Shown here piece after piece: positions 1 through 12,500 of a stretch of DNA of 64,000 bases. How positions within the stretch are numbered: position 1 is the first letter of the stretch; each line of letters opens with the position of its first letter. Source of the DNA: Stichopus chloronotus. Lineage: Eukaryota > Echinodermata > Holothuroidea > Aspidochirotida > Stichopodidae. The notes beneath the pieces were generated by a model. That model worked only from the letters and a program-made list of their open reading frames with translations, did not search any database and was not told the DNA's origin. Where the stretch lies: assembly GCA_021234535.1 (NCBI GenBank), contig CM037840.1:12068643-12132642 (forward strand), written 5' to 3'. Position numbers and translations under genes: made by a program.

Positions 1-1
1 G
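1..1 (+). other. Last base of an upstream exon followed by a donor site
   Basis: The window opens with G|GTGAGT, a consensus splice donor at position 2. The next exon (76-585) needs one base from before it, consistent with an upstream exon ending in phase 1. The preceding exon presumably belongs to the same ASPH gene. With only one base of exon visible this is an inference. Confidence 0.4.
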
Positions 2-75
2 GTGAGTTCAGTTTGGTTTCAATTGACCTAAAAATTTGATCCCAATAACTGTTTCTGAATCTCTTCAATGTACAG

Positions 76-585
76 ACAGCCCAGTATGGATCAAAGCTAA
101 AGCGTTGTTGGACCAAACACTGGGTAGTAAGGAAGGACCAGATTCACCACTGGATGTGAAGGAAGAACCGCCAATCGTGCCAACTGATGATAAAGATATC
201 AAAGAAGAGTTTGGAGGGGATGTAAAAAGAGAGGATACACCGGTGACTGTGGAGGAGAGTGAAGAGGAAGCGGAGGTTCCTGCCCAGGAGATAGAAGAGG
301 AAGTTCCTGTCCAGGAAAGTGAAGAGGAAGCGGAGGTTCCTGCCCAGGACATAGAAGAGGAAGAAGAGGTTTCTGTGGAGGAGAGTGAAGAGGAAGCAGA
401 GGTTCCTGTTCAGGAGATAGAAGAGGAAGTTCCTGTCCAGGAAAGTGAAGAGGAAGCGGAGGTTCCTGTCAAGGAGATAGAAGAGGAAGAGGAGGTTCCT
501 GTCCAGGAGACAGAAGACAAAGCAGAGGTTTCTGTTCAGGAGATAGAAGAGGAAGTTACTGTCCAGGAGGAAGAAGAGGAGGCTG
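76..585 (+). CDS. ASPH: ASPH exon: acidic 42-residue repeats
   Basis: Acceptor TGTACAG ends at 75 and donor G|GTAAGA follows 585. Frame is open from the split codon for Asp (residue 1) to residue 170. After a unique start (SPVWIKAKALLD) the protein becomes almost pure Glu/Val/Pro/Gln. The DNA repeats with an exact 126-bp period: units start at 249, 375 and 501. Each unit has two roughly 60-bp halves coding variants of EEEAEVPAQEIEEEVPVQ. It ends in phase 1, matching the next exon. Confidence 0.85.
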
Positions 586-3500
586 GTAAGATGGCAGGGA
601 CATTTGCTTAAAATATGTAAATGAGAGACAGATTTGTCACTTTTGAGAAGCAACTGAAATTTCATCTTCAGTTTTTGAAATAAGACTAAATGTGCTGCGC
701 TCTGTCTCTTGACTTGTATTTTGGTTAAATTTCTGAATGTCATACGTGTTACAGACAGGTAAAGATTGGAGAAATAACATTCAACGTGCGGTGGAATAAC
801 ACAGCATTAATGGGTTTCTTTCACTCATAGCAAGAATCGTCGATGAAGTTAATTTGGGGGACAGGGATCCTTTTTTTTTTAAAAAAAAAAAAAATTGATG
901 AGCGTGTAAGAGTCAAATTCGTGTGGTATAGAATGTGGACAGAACCATTGATCAATTCACTCAATGTAAGTTTCACTAAAGAGGTGGAGGTGCGTCTAAT
1001 TTTGGTGACCTGTATGGTGTTTTAACAGATGTCGTAAAAATCAAAGGTTCTGGCCATTTTTCCAACTTTACTGCAAATCATATGGTGGTAAATGAAGCCT
1101 TTGCTTTCATGCATGTCAACTTAACTGTTGCGACTGTTTCAAGTCTCTTGCTGGTGGAAGGGAACCTAAATGTAGTTTTTAGACAACTATGCTTTCAAAA
1201 TGATTTATGTGTAGAATGTGCTGTACACAGTTCAGCCAGTTCCAGTTGTGCAAGTGCTCCACAGAGCTTCTAAGCAGCTGACGAGGTTAAAACTTTACAA
1301 AAAACTTCACAAAATTCAACTTTTCCAGCAACAACTATTAAGTACCTTCAAATTACAGACAATTCTGTAATATTAATGTTGATGTCATTATTATGGCATA
1401 ATCCGTAATTGTTTTTGTATTGTCAAGCCTGTGATGGATTTATGGCAAATCATGCAACAGTGACAGTGGCCATGCATAGGTTTGTGATACATGTATGCTT
1501 TCTTTTCAAATTAAAATCAGAGGGTGATGTTGAAGAGATTTTAGAAGAGCCAGTGGTTGAAAAACCTGCCAAGGATGAAACAGAGGCTCCACTGGAAGAT
1601 GCAAGTGATGAACAACAAGCTGTTGATGACGGAATTCTGAAGGAGAAAACTGATGGAGATTTGCAAGAAGAAGATGAGGATGATGCTGAAGCCACTGATG
1701 AGTCAGCAGATGATGAAATTGGTGCTCCTGAAGTGCAGCTGGAGCAAGATGAAGCTACCAGTGAGGAGTTGGTAGAAGAACCAATGGAGGACACTGTCAT
1801 AGATCAAGCAGAAGAAGATGAGGTTAATGCTGAACCCACTGAAGAGCCAACGGATGAAGAAGTTGCTGCTCCTGAAGTACAATCTCAGCACGATGAAGCC
1901 ACCACCGAGGAGCAGGCCGAAGAAGCAGTGGAAGACACCATTGCAGAGAAATTAGAAGTAAATGATGATTCTGAACGCACTGACGAGATAGGGGACGATG
2001 AAGTCGCTGATCCTGAAATGCAACTGGAGCAAGAAGAGCCAAGTAGTGAGGAGCTGGTAGAAGAAGTGGTGAAGGGCACTCTCATAGAGCAAGCAGAAGA
2101 TGAGGATGATGATGAAGAAACTGAAGTGTTAACAGATGAAGAAAATCCTGCCCTTGAAGTGCAACCAGAGCAAGGTGAAGCAACCAGTGAGGAGTTGGAA
2201 GAGGAAACCGTGGAGGACACTCTCATAGAGCAAGCAAAAGAAGATAAGGATCATGTTGAACCCATTGATGGAGATTTCCAAGGAGGAGATGAGGATGATG
2301 CTGAAGCAACTGATGAGTCAGTAGATGAAGCAATTGCTGCTCCTGAAGTGCAACCAGAGCAAAGTAAAGCAACTGGTGAGGAGTTGGTTGTAGAAACAGT
2401 TGAGGAAATACCAGCCCAAATAGCAGAAGAAGATGAGGAGCTAGGAGATGAAGAAATTGCTGCTCCAGATGAAGCAACCAATGAAAGGCTGGTCAATGCA
2501 GTAGCGGAGGACACCCCTACAGAGCAAGCAGAAGAAGATGAGGATGATGTTAAGCCCACTGAGGAGGTAGATGATGAAGAAATAGCCGCCCCTGACTTGC
2601 AATCAGAGCAAGAGAAACCAAACCATGATGAGCTTTTTGAGGAAACCCTTGCAGAGGAAGCAGTAACAGATGAGGATGATGGTGAACCCACTGAAGAAAT
2701 TGTTGCTCCTGTTATGCAACCAGAGCAAGAGGGACCAATTAGTGAGGAGTTAGTAGATGAAGTGGTGGAGGACACTATTGTAGAACAAGTAGTAGAAGAT
2801 AAGCATGCAGTTGAACCCACTGAGGAGATAGGAGATCAAGAAATTACTGCTCCTGAAGTGCTGCCAGAGCAAGATGAAGCAGTCAGTGAGGATTTGGCAG
2901 AAGAAGCTGTGGAAGAAACTGGAGATGTATCCTATAAGGATGTAGAAGTTGAAGATAAAAAAGTTGTGCCCAACAAGGAAGAAGAAATTGAAGAAAGTGA
3001 AAATGCACCTGTTGAGGAGGAAGAGGCTGCAGAAAATGAAGATGTACCCACCAGCGAGGAAGAAGTTGCAGATGAACTTTATGAGGAATCGAGAGAGGCA
3101 GAAAGCAAAGGCATTCTAAGAGAAGAAACAGAACAAAGTGAATATGAACCTGTGGGAGAGCAAAGTGAACCTGCCGAGGATCCAGTCTCCGGTGAAAGTG
3201 ACGTTGCAGTAGAAAGTGACGCTGCTGATCAAATCGATGTAGATGTTGAACAAACCGATCCGGGAGCAGGTGAATCTGAAGCCATCGATGGGCCTACTGA
3301 GGATGAAGATGACAACATACTGGTTGAAGAAAGTGAAACCAAGAGTGGAGAGGTGGATTCTAATGAATCTGATAGTGAATGTAAGAAATTTCACACTATT
3401 TATCATTGGTCATTACATCTGTCATTGCACCTTTCTTTTCATACTACATTAGTTTGCACAACCTCTAGTACTTGGAGTTTGTGTAGCAAAATCTTCATTT

Positions 3501-6500
3501 TTTTTAACAGCTAACAGAGTAAAACAGTTTGTACACTTCAGGGTTCTTAACAGTCTATATTAATACTGCTTCAGACGGCTGATGAAACTGTAAACCTATG
3601 GTTCCTTATCAATTACAAGTTACTGCTTTGTTTGTGAAAGTTATGAAAATGTGCAGTAAAAAAATAATCAATAGCTTTTTTTTTTGCACTTTGTAAGATT
3701 GGTGCAAATCAAAACAATTTTGGAACCTTTATGGGAAGGGTTTTATTGCTGGTTTGAATAACAACTTTGTTATGTGTTTCCCCATAGTTACTGTGGTTCG
3801 TCTGTGTTGTCTGCATTTACATTCGTCCATGCATTACATTTACATTCATACAGTTCAGTATGTTCAATGGAATTTAGTATATATACTCCATTTTAAACCA
3901 ATGATCTACTGGAAACTAAATATGAATCAAATGAATTGTGGTTTAACTCAATAGTTTTGAAACTAATAGATGTCATGACACTTTGCAGGGGCCAGGTGAA
4001 GATGCAAGAGACACATATTAGTGTTTGTGATGCTTAGGTCCTGCAAGGATATGGTTAAAACTGAGTTACAGAGGGTGCTCTCTGAAAACCTTCTGGATCA
4101 CAAGTTATCAGTTATGGTATCATTTGGTGAGCTGATTAGTACAGTAAGCCTGTATTCTACAAAAACTACATGCTACTTTATCTACAATTTAAGATGGGTT
4201 CTGTTCAAACTGAAAATTGCATGCAAAGCAAATTTTCAAGCATTATAAAACACCTCACTTTAAATCTTTGGTCGCTGAAATCGTCGTCATCCTGATCGGT
4301 ACGTTTGTACGATGCAAGTATCCAAAGTGATATCAACTCAAAGCATAGGGTAGTTTTTTAATGTGAAGGGGTGATGGCTCAGTTGATATAATTACAGTCC
4401 ATGGGCCAGACATGTTATTGGTGGAATCAGGATCAATGAAGATAGTCATACAGCAATTTTCTGTTCATAAGCCTAATGGTGTTTCAGTGCGTCATGATTG
4501 ACGTTTGAAGATCACTTTCTTGGATTTAAAACTCTCGTCTGTCCTTTGCTCTTGTCTCAGAATCTGATTCGCATTTAAAAGTGTATATCGCCAATTTTAT
4601 TTCATCTAATTTGCTGATTTGCTTCTGTTCTGAGTGAAGGGTTGTCAGTATTAACCTTGGCACATGGTAAGGGTGCCTGCTCACATTTCTCCTTCTTTGC
4701 ATGCTAAATTGTTATTATATGGATTTAACCTACAGTAGTCAAATATATAATTGTCAGGAAGTTTGACTCATTCGTTGTTCACATCTGTGGCCTTTGTCAC
4801 GATTCTCAGGTTGATAATTTCTATCCCGTAACTTTGCCTGTACCTCAAATGTATTTGAACTAATGTTTGCATTGGGTTAAAATTTCGGATTAGGGTACCT
4901 GCAGTCCACAGTCGGTTGGGTTCTCTGGTATTTTAAAATGCAACTTCTGCCAGGCTGTTCGTCCGTTGTGACTTGTGATGTCACAATACAATTAGTTGCT
5001 TTTGTGCATTAATATAATACCATGTATCTCTTGTATAGGCATAACAGTGAAATGTTCTTGGCTTTACATGTTGAATTTTGTTCTTGGTGTAATGGAATGA
5101 TTGGGTCTGAAAAAAAGAAAAACAACCTGTTAGAAAATTAAATGTTATTATCACACTACAATGTTTATTACTCTACGTTAGAAAAACCTTATAGAAATGT
5201 AGCAGAAGGTAGTCATGAGCGTATATAATTACCTTTGTTTGCATACAATTATCATCCACAATCGTGTTCATCAGTTCAAAAGATACATTTGTTATCGACA
5301 TGTACTGAAACTCTCATTCCAAACCTCTGTGTGTAATTGTGTTTCATAAACAGAACAGCCGTTATCATTGTTTCTCCTGTGACTCAATGTACACTAATAA
5401 CTTAACTCTGTAAGCAGGTCAGAAGTTAAGCAGTAGCAGTAATGGAGATGCAGAGATGCTGTGATTGATGATTACCTGTCATCGTTTAAAGAGATTGTTT
5501 GGTTCTCATCTTTTCAGAGACATATGTTGTTATCTTTGTATTCAAACTCACATACATAGCTTTTGATGTAATGGACTGAGAAATCCTGCTCATGGCAATA
5601 GCTTTGTATGCTTGGATGGGAAGTCCTATCATCGGGTAGGAACTTCTGTGAATACATTACATACAGCTTGACCTTGTCTGAGTTAGTACATGCTTTATTT
5701 GAAATGCCTGAAAGAATGAACAGCATATATCTGCAGAAATGCTTCGTTCACTGTTATTTTCTTCAGTACCAAAGAAAATTGCTAACTTAAGCTGGTGTAT
5801 TTTTTTTTTTTGAGGAGTGCTAATGTTTGATCTCACGCTGGTAGCTGGTGCATAGACGAGAAATCTCAAGAAATGAAGAGTTCCTGTCAAATTCACATTC
5901 CAGTGCTTAGTAGCACCAGAAGAGGAAATGGTTAATGTATTTTACAGAGGTCCAAGGTTATTTGAGGTCAAGTGAGGTCAATATCCTGAAACTGTGTAAA
6001 GATGTTTTCATACTTGAGCATTTACCCCTAGCACAGTGTTTGTCAGCGATGTTAAAAGTAAGTTGAGTCGAAGAGAGTCCTAGCATCTGAAAACTGGTAA
6101 GTACATCATCTCAAGGAGTGAAAAGTTACTTCAACTTCAGATCGAGCAATAAGATTTATGCCTTAAGGCCATGCCATCTTTGGTTCATCTTATCAGCAGT
6201 GCACAAGTTTGAAACATCATGCTCACAAAGTGTCCTCTTATATGAAAAGAACTCAGTGAGAGGTGTTTTGCATTGTTATAATCACATTGGTAGAGTTTTT
6301 TTTTTCTCTCTGGAATTTCAAGTTCTCATTCATTCATCTCTCACGAAACTCATCTTCCCTAACCCTGAAGGTGACCGGTTTATATGTAACTCATTACATA
6401 ACCAATAACATCCGGAGACTAACTACTGTAACCACAATCCTGTGAGAGATGCTAGTCTTTTCCTTCCATAAATCTTTACCAGATGTTTGTGGACTAACCA

Positions 6501-9500
6501 TTTGTGAACTAGTTCATTTTGTATCAACTGTGCAGTCCTCTCACATGATTATGTTCAGCGAGGAGCTTCTCTCAGGTGCAAACTCATTCCTATGTAGTTC
6601 CTTTGTGACTTTCACATTGCTCATTGCAGATAACAAGAACAGATTAAAGAGCAGGATGTCACAGAAACCAGGTATGGTCAATTGATATCCGCAGTGCACA
6701 GCAGCCTGATGACGACAAAGTTTAGGCTATTAAACAGCATATACTTCCTTATTGGTAACTTGAGACCTAACCATGGCGAACAATCAATTAATGCTTTTCA
6801 CTCCTGTCACTGTCGTTGTTGTATAAGGTGGGAAGTTATCTTTTTTCTTTAAGAGGTTGTTTAATGGGAGATAATTGGATTCACAATCACACAGGTGAAT
6901 CCCAGAAGAAACACAGAAACACTTTGCCAAAAAGAAAATTTTGTCGATCCAAGTGGCTTTGACTTTTCAGTGTCAGTGGTAGAGATTAGCTGGACATGAA
7001 TTTACTCTGACAGAAGCTTCTCTGTGAAGACAGTGTATGTCATAGATGGTGTTTAAAGAAGCAAGTGGTTAATAAGTGGACAAGTGTGGTTAATATTCCT
7101 TTAATTGAGGACACATTACATGTTCGTGAGAGAGATTCTACCAGTTCTTTTCTGTTTTGTGTTCCTCTGGGTTATCGAGCCACACAGGTTTCCTGCAAAG
7201 ACTTTGTGGCAGATTAGTTTTGGGGGAAGAGAAATCCTTCAAAACAAACATCAAAGGGAAATACTTTGCTTTTCAGAAAGAAAAACGATCACCCTCAAAA
7301 CCAATATTTATGAACACAGACTAATGTATTATTCAAAGTTTAAGTTTCTCACAGATAGGCATTTTGTTATGCGTCACTAAAGAATGATTTGTTCACCCTG
7401 AACTATTAAAATTACAAATGATGTACTTCCATTGAACTCATTCTATGCATTTATCTTTTGGGGAGATGAAATCTAATTGCCAACTGAATGGTGTAACAAT
7501 AATCACTTAGTGTGTTTGCATGTCGTGATGTTGGTGAATTTTGTCTTATTATGATGCTACTTGTGTAGACTTCTAATAAAGCGCTTTCCAATAAAATCTC
7601 ACAGTGCTGTGCAACGATGAAGCTTAAAATTAAAAAGTGAGACAGGGAAAATGCAAGAGCAATTACCGTAAGATATTTAAATAGATATTTATGGCAAGTG
7701 CTGGATTTAAAAACGTTTCTTGTGATATTCCCTTTAAAAGGTTGGATATTTCCTTCATTTGTGAGTCTCACTTTCAAAGAAAGTCTGAGGTTGATACTGT
7801 TTGTGTTGATTAATTGATGATAGGGTCAACAGTTTCACGCTCAAGCCAGTGTCATAAACTTTTGTAAGATATGTGTTTCTTGGCTCAGTTTGGAGGAATA
7901 CTGCAGGAGAAAAGTATTTGTATTTTAACTAGATAAAAATTCCTTACAACTTGTCTTCCTTTTCGTTGTAAGATCATTTTATGTGTTCTCTGTCCTGAGT
8001 GACATAAAGTTCTTTCCCTTTTCTGAAGCTCCAAAAGAAGAAAGTGAAGTTGAAATGCCAAAGGAGGAGGAGGAGAAACTCAAGGATCCGATGATGAACT
8101 CTGAAGATGAGAAGATCAGGGATAAGATAATGGCAGCTGAGGAGTTGCTTCAAAAGGTATCTGTCAAATTGGCATCCATATTCTTTGCTACACTACATTT
8201 TTCTCGGTCTATCGTTACCTTGGAAAAAGTAATTTTGTTTCTCTTGTGACAATGCATGCCTTAAAAAATTAATTTCATAGTGCTGATATGTTTGCTGCAG
8301 TTGATGACTGGGAGAGGGAAGTAACTCTGTTTTCTCATGCAATCTGGGTACCAACATAATATGTCACTATTTTGACACCAAAATGCTACCTGGTTCCTCC
8401 ATAAAGTGAAAACAGCACAACCGTTGCGTGATCACATTGTGTCTCTTTGCCGAATTTTTCCCGTGGACGTCGTCCTGGCATCGGTAAGGGCGGAGGTTAG
8501 GTTGAAGGTCAAATCCAACTTTGTTCTCTTACCAAGGTCGTTGTTCAGCAGGTCGTGGGGTCTGCTCGTCCAGGTATGGGCAGACCGGGTGGTAGATATC
8601 TTGTCGTTATTGTAAATTTTACAGTCCTGTTGGGTGGCTGGGAGGTTGGCCTGTGATGTATTTCAGTTGTTGTATGTGCAGTATCTGTACACTTCTATCA
8701 CTGTAATGAACAGAATTTTCATTTTCATTTGGTAGTGTGTAAAGAATTCCTGTTTATTTTCATTGAGCTGGTTTGAGTTCTGTTTTTGTGTCTGTGTCAT
8801 TTCTATGCACTTAAATAGTAAAGTTTGCGGAGCTTTACCCGCTATACTCTGCAGATAGTTCAAAATGGAATTTACTTTTTCTTAGGGGTAGTTGGTGGAC
8901 CTATTAATGAGCAGGTGTATATAGCACACTTGGTAAGACCTCTCCACACAAATTTGATGTACAGTGCTGTGGAATGCCAAAGCTAACAATACAGGCGATG
9001 TTTTCCTCAGATCTGTGACTGGTACGAGACATTATTACCTGGTTCCGATTTTTAAGAATCGATAAGAACACCAAATAATTCTCCATGGGGGTAAGATACA
9101 TTGACTGGGATGGAAAAGTTGGTGCAGGGTTGGGCAAGAGTGCGGGAGATAAGGAGGATGTTGAGATGCATGGTATTTTTTGTTGTTGTTGTTCCCTTTT
9201 CTACCAATGAATTAGTTTACTGTCTATTTTTAAGATCTGTTTGCATTTTGTGTCTGTTTCAACTGTCACAGAAACAAACAGAGCTGGGTCTGCGAAAGTT
9301 CGAAGCCTTGCTCAGGACTCACCCGACGAGCCCGAGGGTACGTTATGGCAGAGCTCAGGCTCTTGATCAGCTGGCGGAAGAACAGCGCAGCAATGAACTG
9401 CTGCAGAGGTGAGTCAATCTGTTAGATGTGACTCTGATTTTAGTCGTCCGCAAGGAAAATTTGGTTGTCCAAAACTTGTTTGTTCCAGTATAGAGGAATT

Positions 9501-12500
9501 ACCTGTAAAAGACAAGTAAGATTAGCAATTGTTTGCATTCTAGAATTGTTTATTCCAGCTACATATTACTACTGCCCATTCCCCATCACAACTCTTGTCC
9601 TACAGTGTATGGAAAATGGAATGACTGCCTAGATTGTGACGCAAGCATTTTTCATTGTCCAGGACGGAAGCACATTTCATGTAGGAGAGACGAACTCAGT
9701 AAATTCTGAAACGTGACAACAACAAAACGTGAGAGAGTAGAATCGGAATGCAGTGTAGTCGGTGAATCATATAAGAACAAGCTATTTTTAATTCTAATCG
9801 AGAAAAAAGCAGGTGTCAGTCAGACAACTGACTTTTGTGTTTTGTTTGTCCCTAAACAATCCAGGAACCATGAGAATCTAGCCATGAGTAGTACCTACAG
9901 GACACTCTGCTAATCCTCTTCCTTCCCCTTCCCCCTGTTCTTCTTCCTACTCATACTACTTCTTATTTCACTTTGGCTATTTGATTTTACTCTTCTCCAG
10001 TTGTGTAACCGCCTACGGGGAGGTGAAACATGCCGATAACTGCCCCGACGAGCTCAAGAAAGCCGCGCTGAGAAGACAGGCCGACAGGATGTCTTTCCAG
10101 GGTGAGTGCGGTGATGCTTGCTACCAAATCTATGCACTTTGAATCTCCATGGTAATGAAAATAATGCAGAGGTATGAATGTCCATACTACATTTTGGTAC
10201 CTTCCATCAGTGAGATATGACGATGGTGACTGTTTCAGAATAATGTAATACTTGTAGCTTGTAAATGAATGGATATCAGCCACTGAGAGGTGACAGAGAT
10301 GACACTGTCAAATAGATCTTAGTTTATGGTCCTCTTATCCTGGGCATGTATGTGGTCTAATCAAATAAAAGAAAATTGCTCAAAACTTGCAAGGTCAACA
10401 GCTATCGATGCATAACCGCCAAATCACTTTTTCCCCACATTCCAAGTATATATTATGCCTAGTTGTTTTACTGGTATATCATATGACATTTTAAACTATT
10501 CACTCTTTTAGTATTAAGGTATGACTGATTCATTCCTGGTTGGGTGAAAGGTTATAGATTCTCTTTCAAGTCACCATTTCTCGCAATAATGTACTTTTTT
10601 GGTTCCTTTGCCAAAGGCAAGCAGTATCCACTGTGAGAAGATGTTCCTTTTAGTTTTGACTGAGGCCAAATGACTCTTGTTATCAGCAGAAATGAAAATC
10701 TGAAAACTGTGTGTGCAGGCACATATCAAGAAGGGAAACTTGTTTGATTTTCAGGCTTGGTACATGGGTAGTGTTTGGTCTTTAAAATGTGTGTTCTCAA
10801 TTGTCTTTCATGAAGGTTTTAGGTCATTTAAGTTCTATCAAATTTGGTAGCATGCAGAGAGATTTTTCTCGCAAATACCGTTGCAAAGTAGGTATCTCGT
10901 GATCAGATTTGTCGGGAGAGATGAAAGTTCACATCTGCCTGTCTCCACAGGGAAGTCAGTATTAGCGGCCGGTGTACTTCGCAGTCTATCTGAAGAGTTC
11001 CCCGACGATGTGATGATTCAGAAGGAGCTGGGAGTTCAGCATCTCATCATGGGACAGGATGAGAGAGCCAAACCGTACTTCCAACGGGTGAGATGATTTC
11101 CTTTGTAGGACACATGACACGGATTGAAGAAAAAAGGGGGGAACCTTCCAAAAATCATGTACCTGTGCAAAAAGTCTTTTTATCACCAAAGCCTCCGAGT
11201 TGGAGACAAGGCTCCGCTCCCTGTCCCTCACCTACCCTTGAACACTCTCGGTCGCAACGAGTTATTATGATTAAAGTACTGTAACTGAAAATAGTTATCA
11301 CTGATTTACCATCTGTATTAGACTGTCATGTGCACCATCCAGTCTCAAGTCAATCTGTAGTTTACCAGGAAATAAGTCACCATGTCCATTTGATCATTTG
11401 ACCTCCTTTTAATGTTGTTGCGATATGAAATTTTCAAAAACGATATCAGGAGCACTTTTCCCTCAAATTGCCAAGCGATGTCACGATACAGTAGGGATAC
11501 GTTTGAACCAAAGCACATCCGAATAAAATATGTGTAAAACTTTGAATTGTGTGCAGAAGTCACATGGTACAGCCTACAGTAAGTCTAACCTTAATTCTGA
11601 TACGACACTTTATATTCATATAAATAACTAGTTAAAGTGTAAAACAACCTTGTGGTTCAAATCTGTTCTCAGAAACATTTTTTTCTTAAGTGTACATGCG
11701 ATGATGTTTGCGTCATTTCACAAAAGATATCAGGAGCAAAGTCTCATCAGGATATTGTTTGCTAATATTGCAAGATCACAATGAAACTTCATCGTGGTTA
11801 CAGGTTTATCAGAACATTTGCCGTAGCCTAGAGTTGAAAAAAAATTGGTTTCAAACACCTCCATGCAATTCATTGCCTTTCAGATCTTGCAAATCAATCC
11901 CAATGATGGCTTTGCCAAAGTACATCTTGGTTTCATTCTGAAGAGGGAAGGCAACTTTGAAGAAGCAATCACTAACCTCGAGGAAGGAATCGCATCCAAC
12001 GAGGAAGGGACATCCGAAGGAAAGTACTTTTTCCACCTCGGAGATGCGTACCAAAGAACAGGAAGACCTGCAGAGGTGTGTAAAATTATTTTCTGTAATT
12101 AGGTAAATTCTTGCGGAATGTGGTGAAAGGGGATATACACATTTATGTTGCACCTGTTTTGTCTTAGTTTGCGCTGAATATATTTAAGTTTGCCCTGTGT
12201 GAGCAATTAGTGCTAGTGTCCACTCATTTATTTTTCCAAATGAGTCAAAGTTAAATGTTAGTCTTGCTTGTGCGCTGACCCTTGTTGTAACCATTGTGTT
12301 GATGTTGCTTGCATCAGTGAGTGGAGATGGTTTTTTTAACCTTATGGTAACCACATACATTGATGTTCTGTGTACAACTGAGTAACATTTTCAGTCTAAT
12401 GGTAACCATCACGTTGGTTAAATTATGTCTTTTGCCTGAGGGTAACCGTTACTTTGAAGTTCTGTGTACAACTGAGTGTAGATGACATTTTCAGCCTAAT

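Noticed and set aside
65..743. Long minus-strand open frames over the first ASPH exon
   Set aside because: They are antisense shadows of a repetitive acidic exon: GAA/GAG runs read in reverse give Ser/Leu/Phe-rich text. The plus-strand exon has correct splice sites and phase.
1450..3406. Several Ser- or Leu-rich minus-strand frames over the 1860-bp exon
   Set aside because: Same cause: the 141-144-bp coding repeat lacks stops in other frames. No family resemblance and no splice logic.
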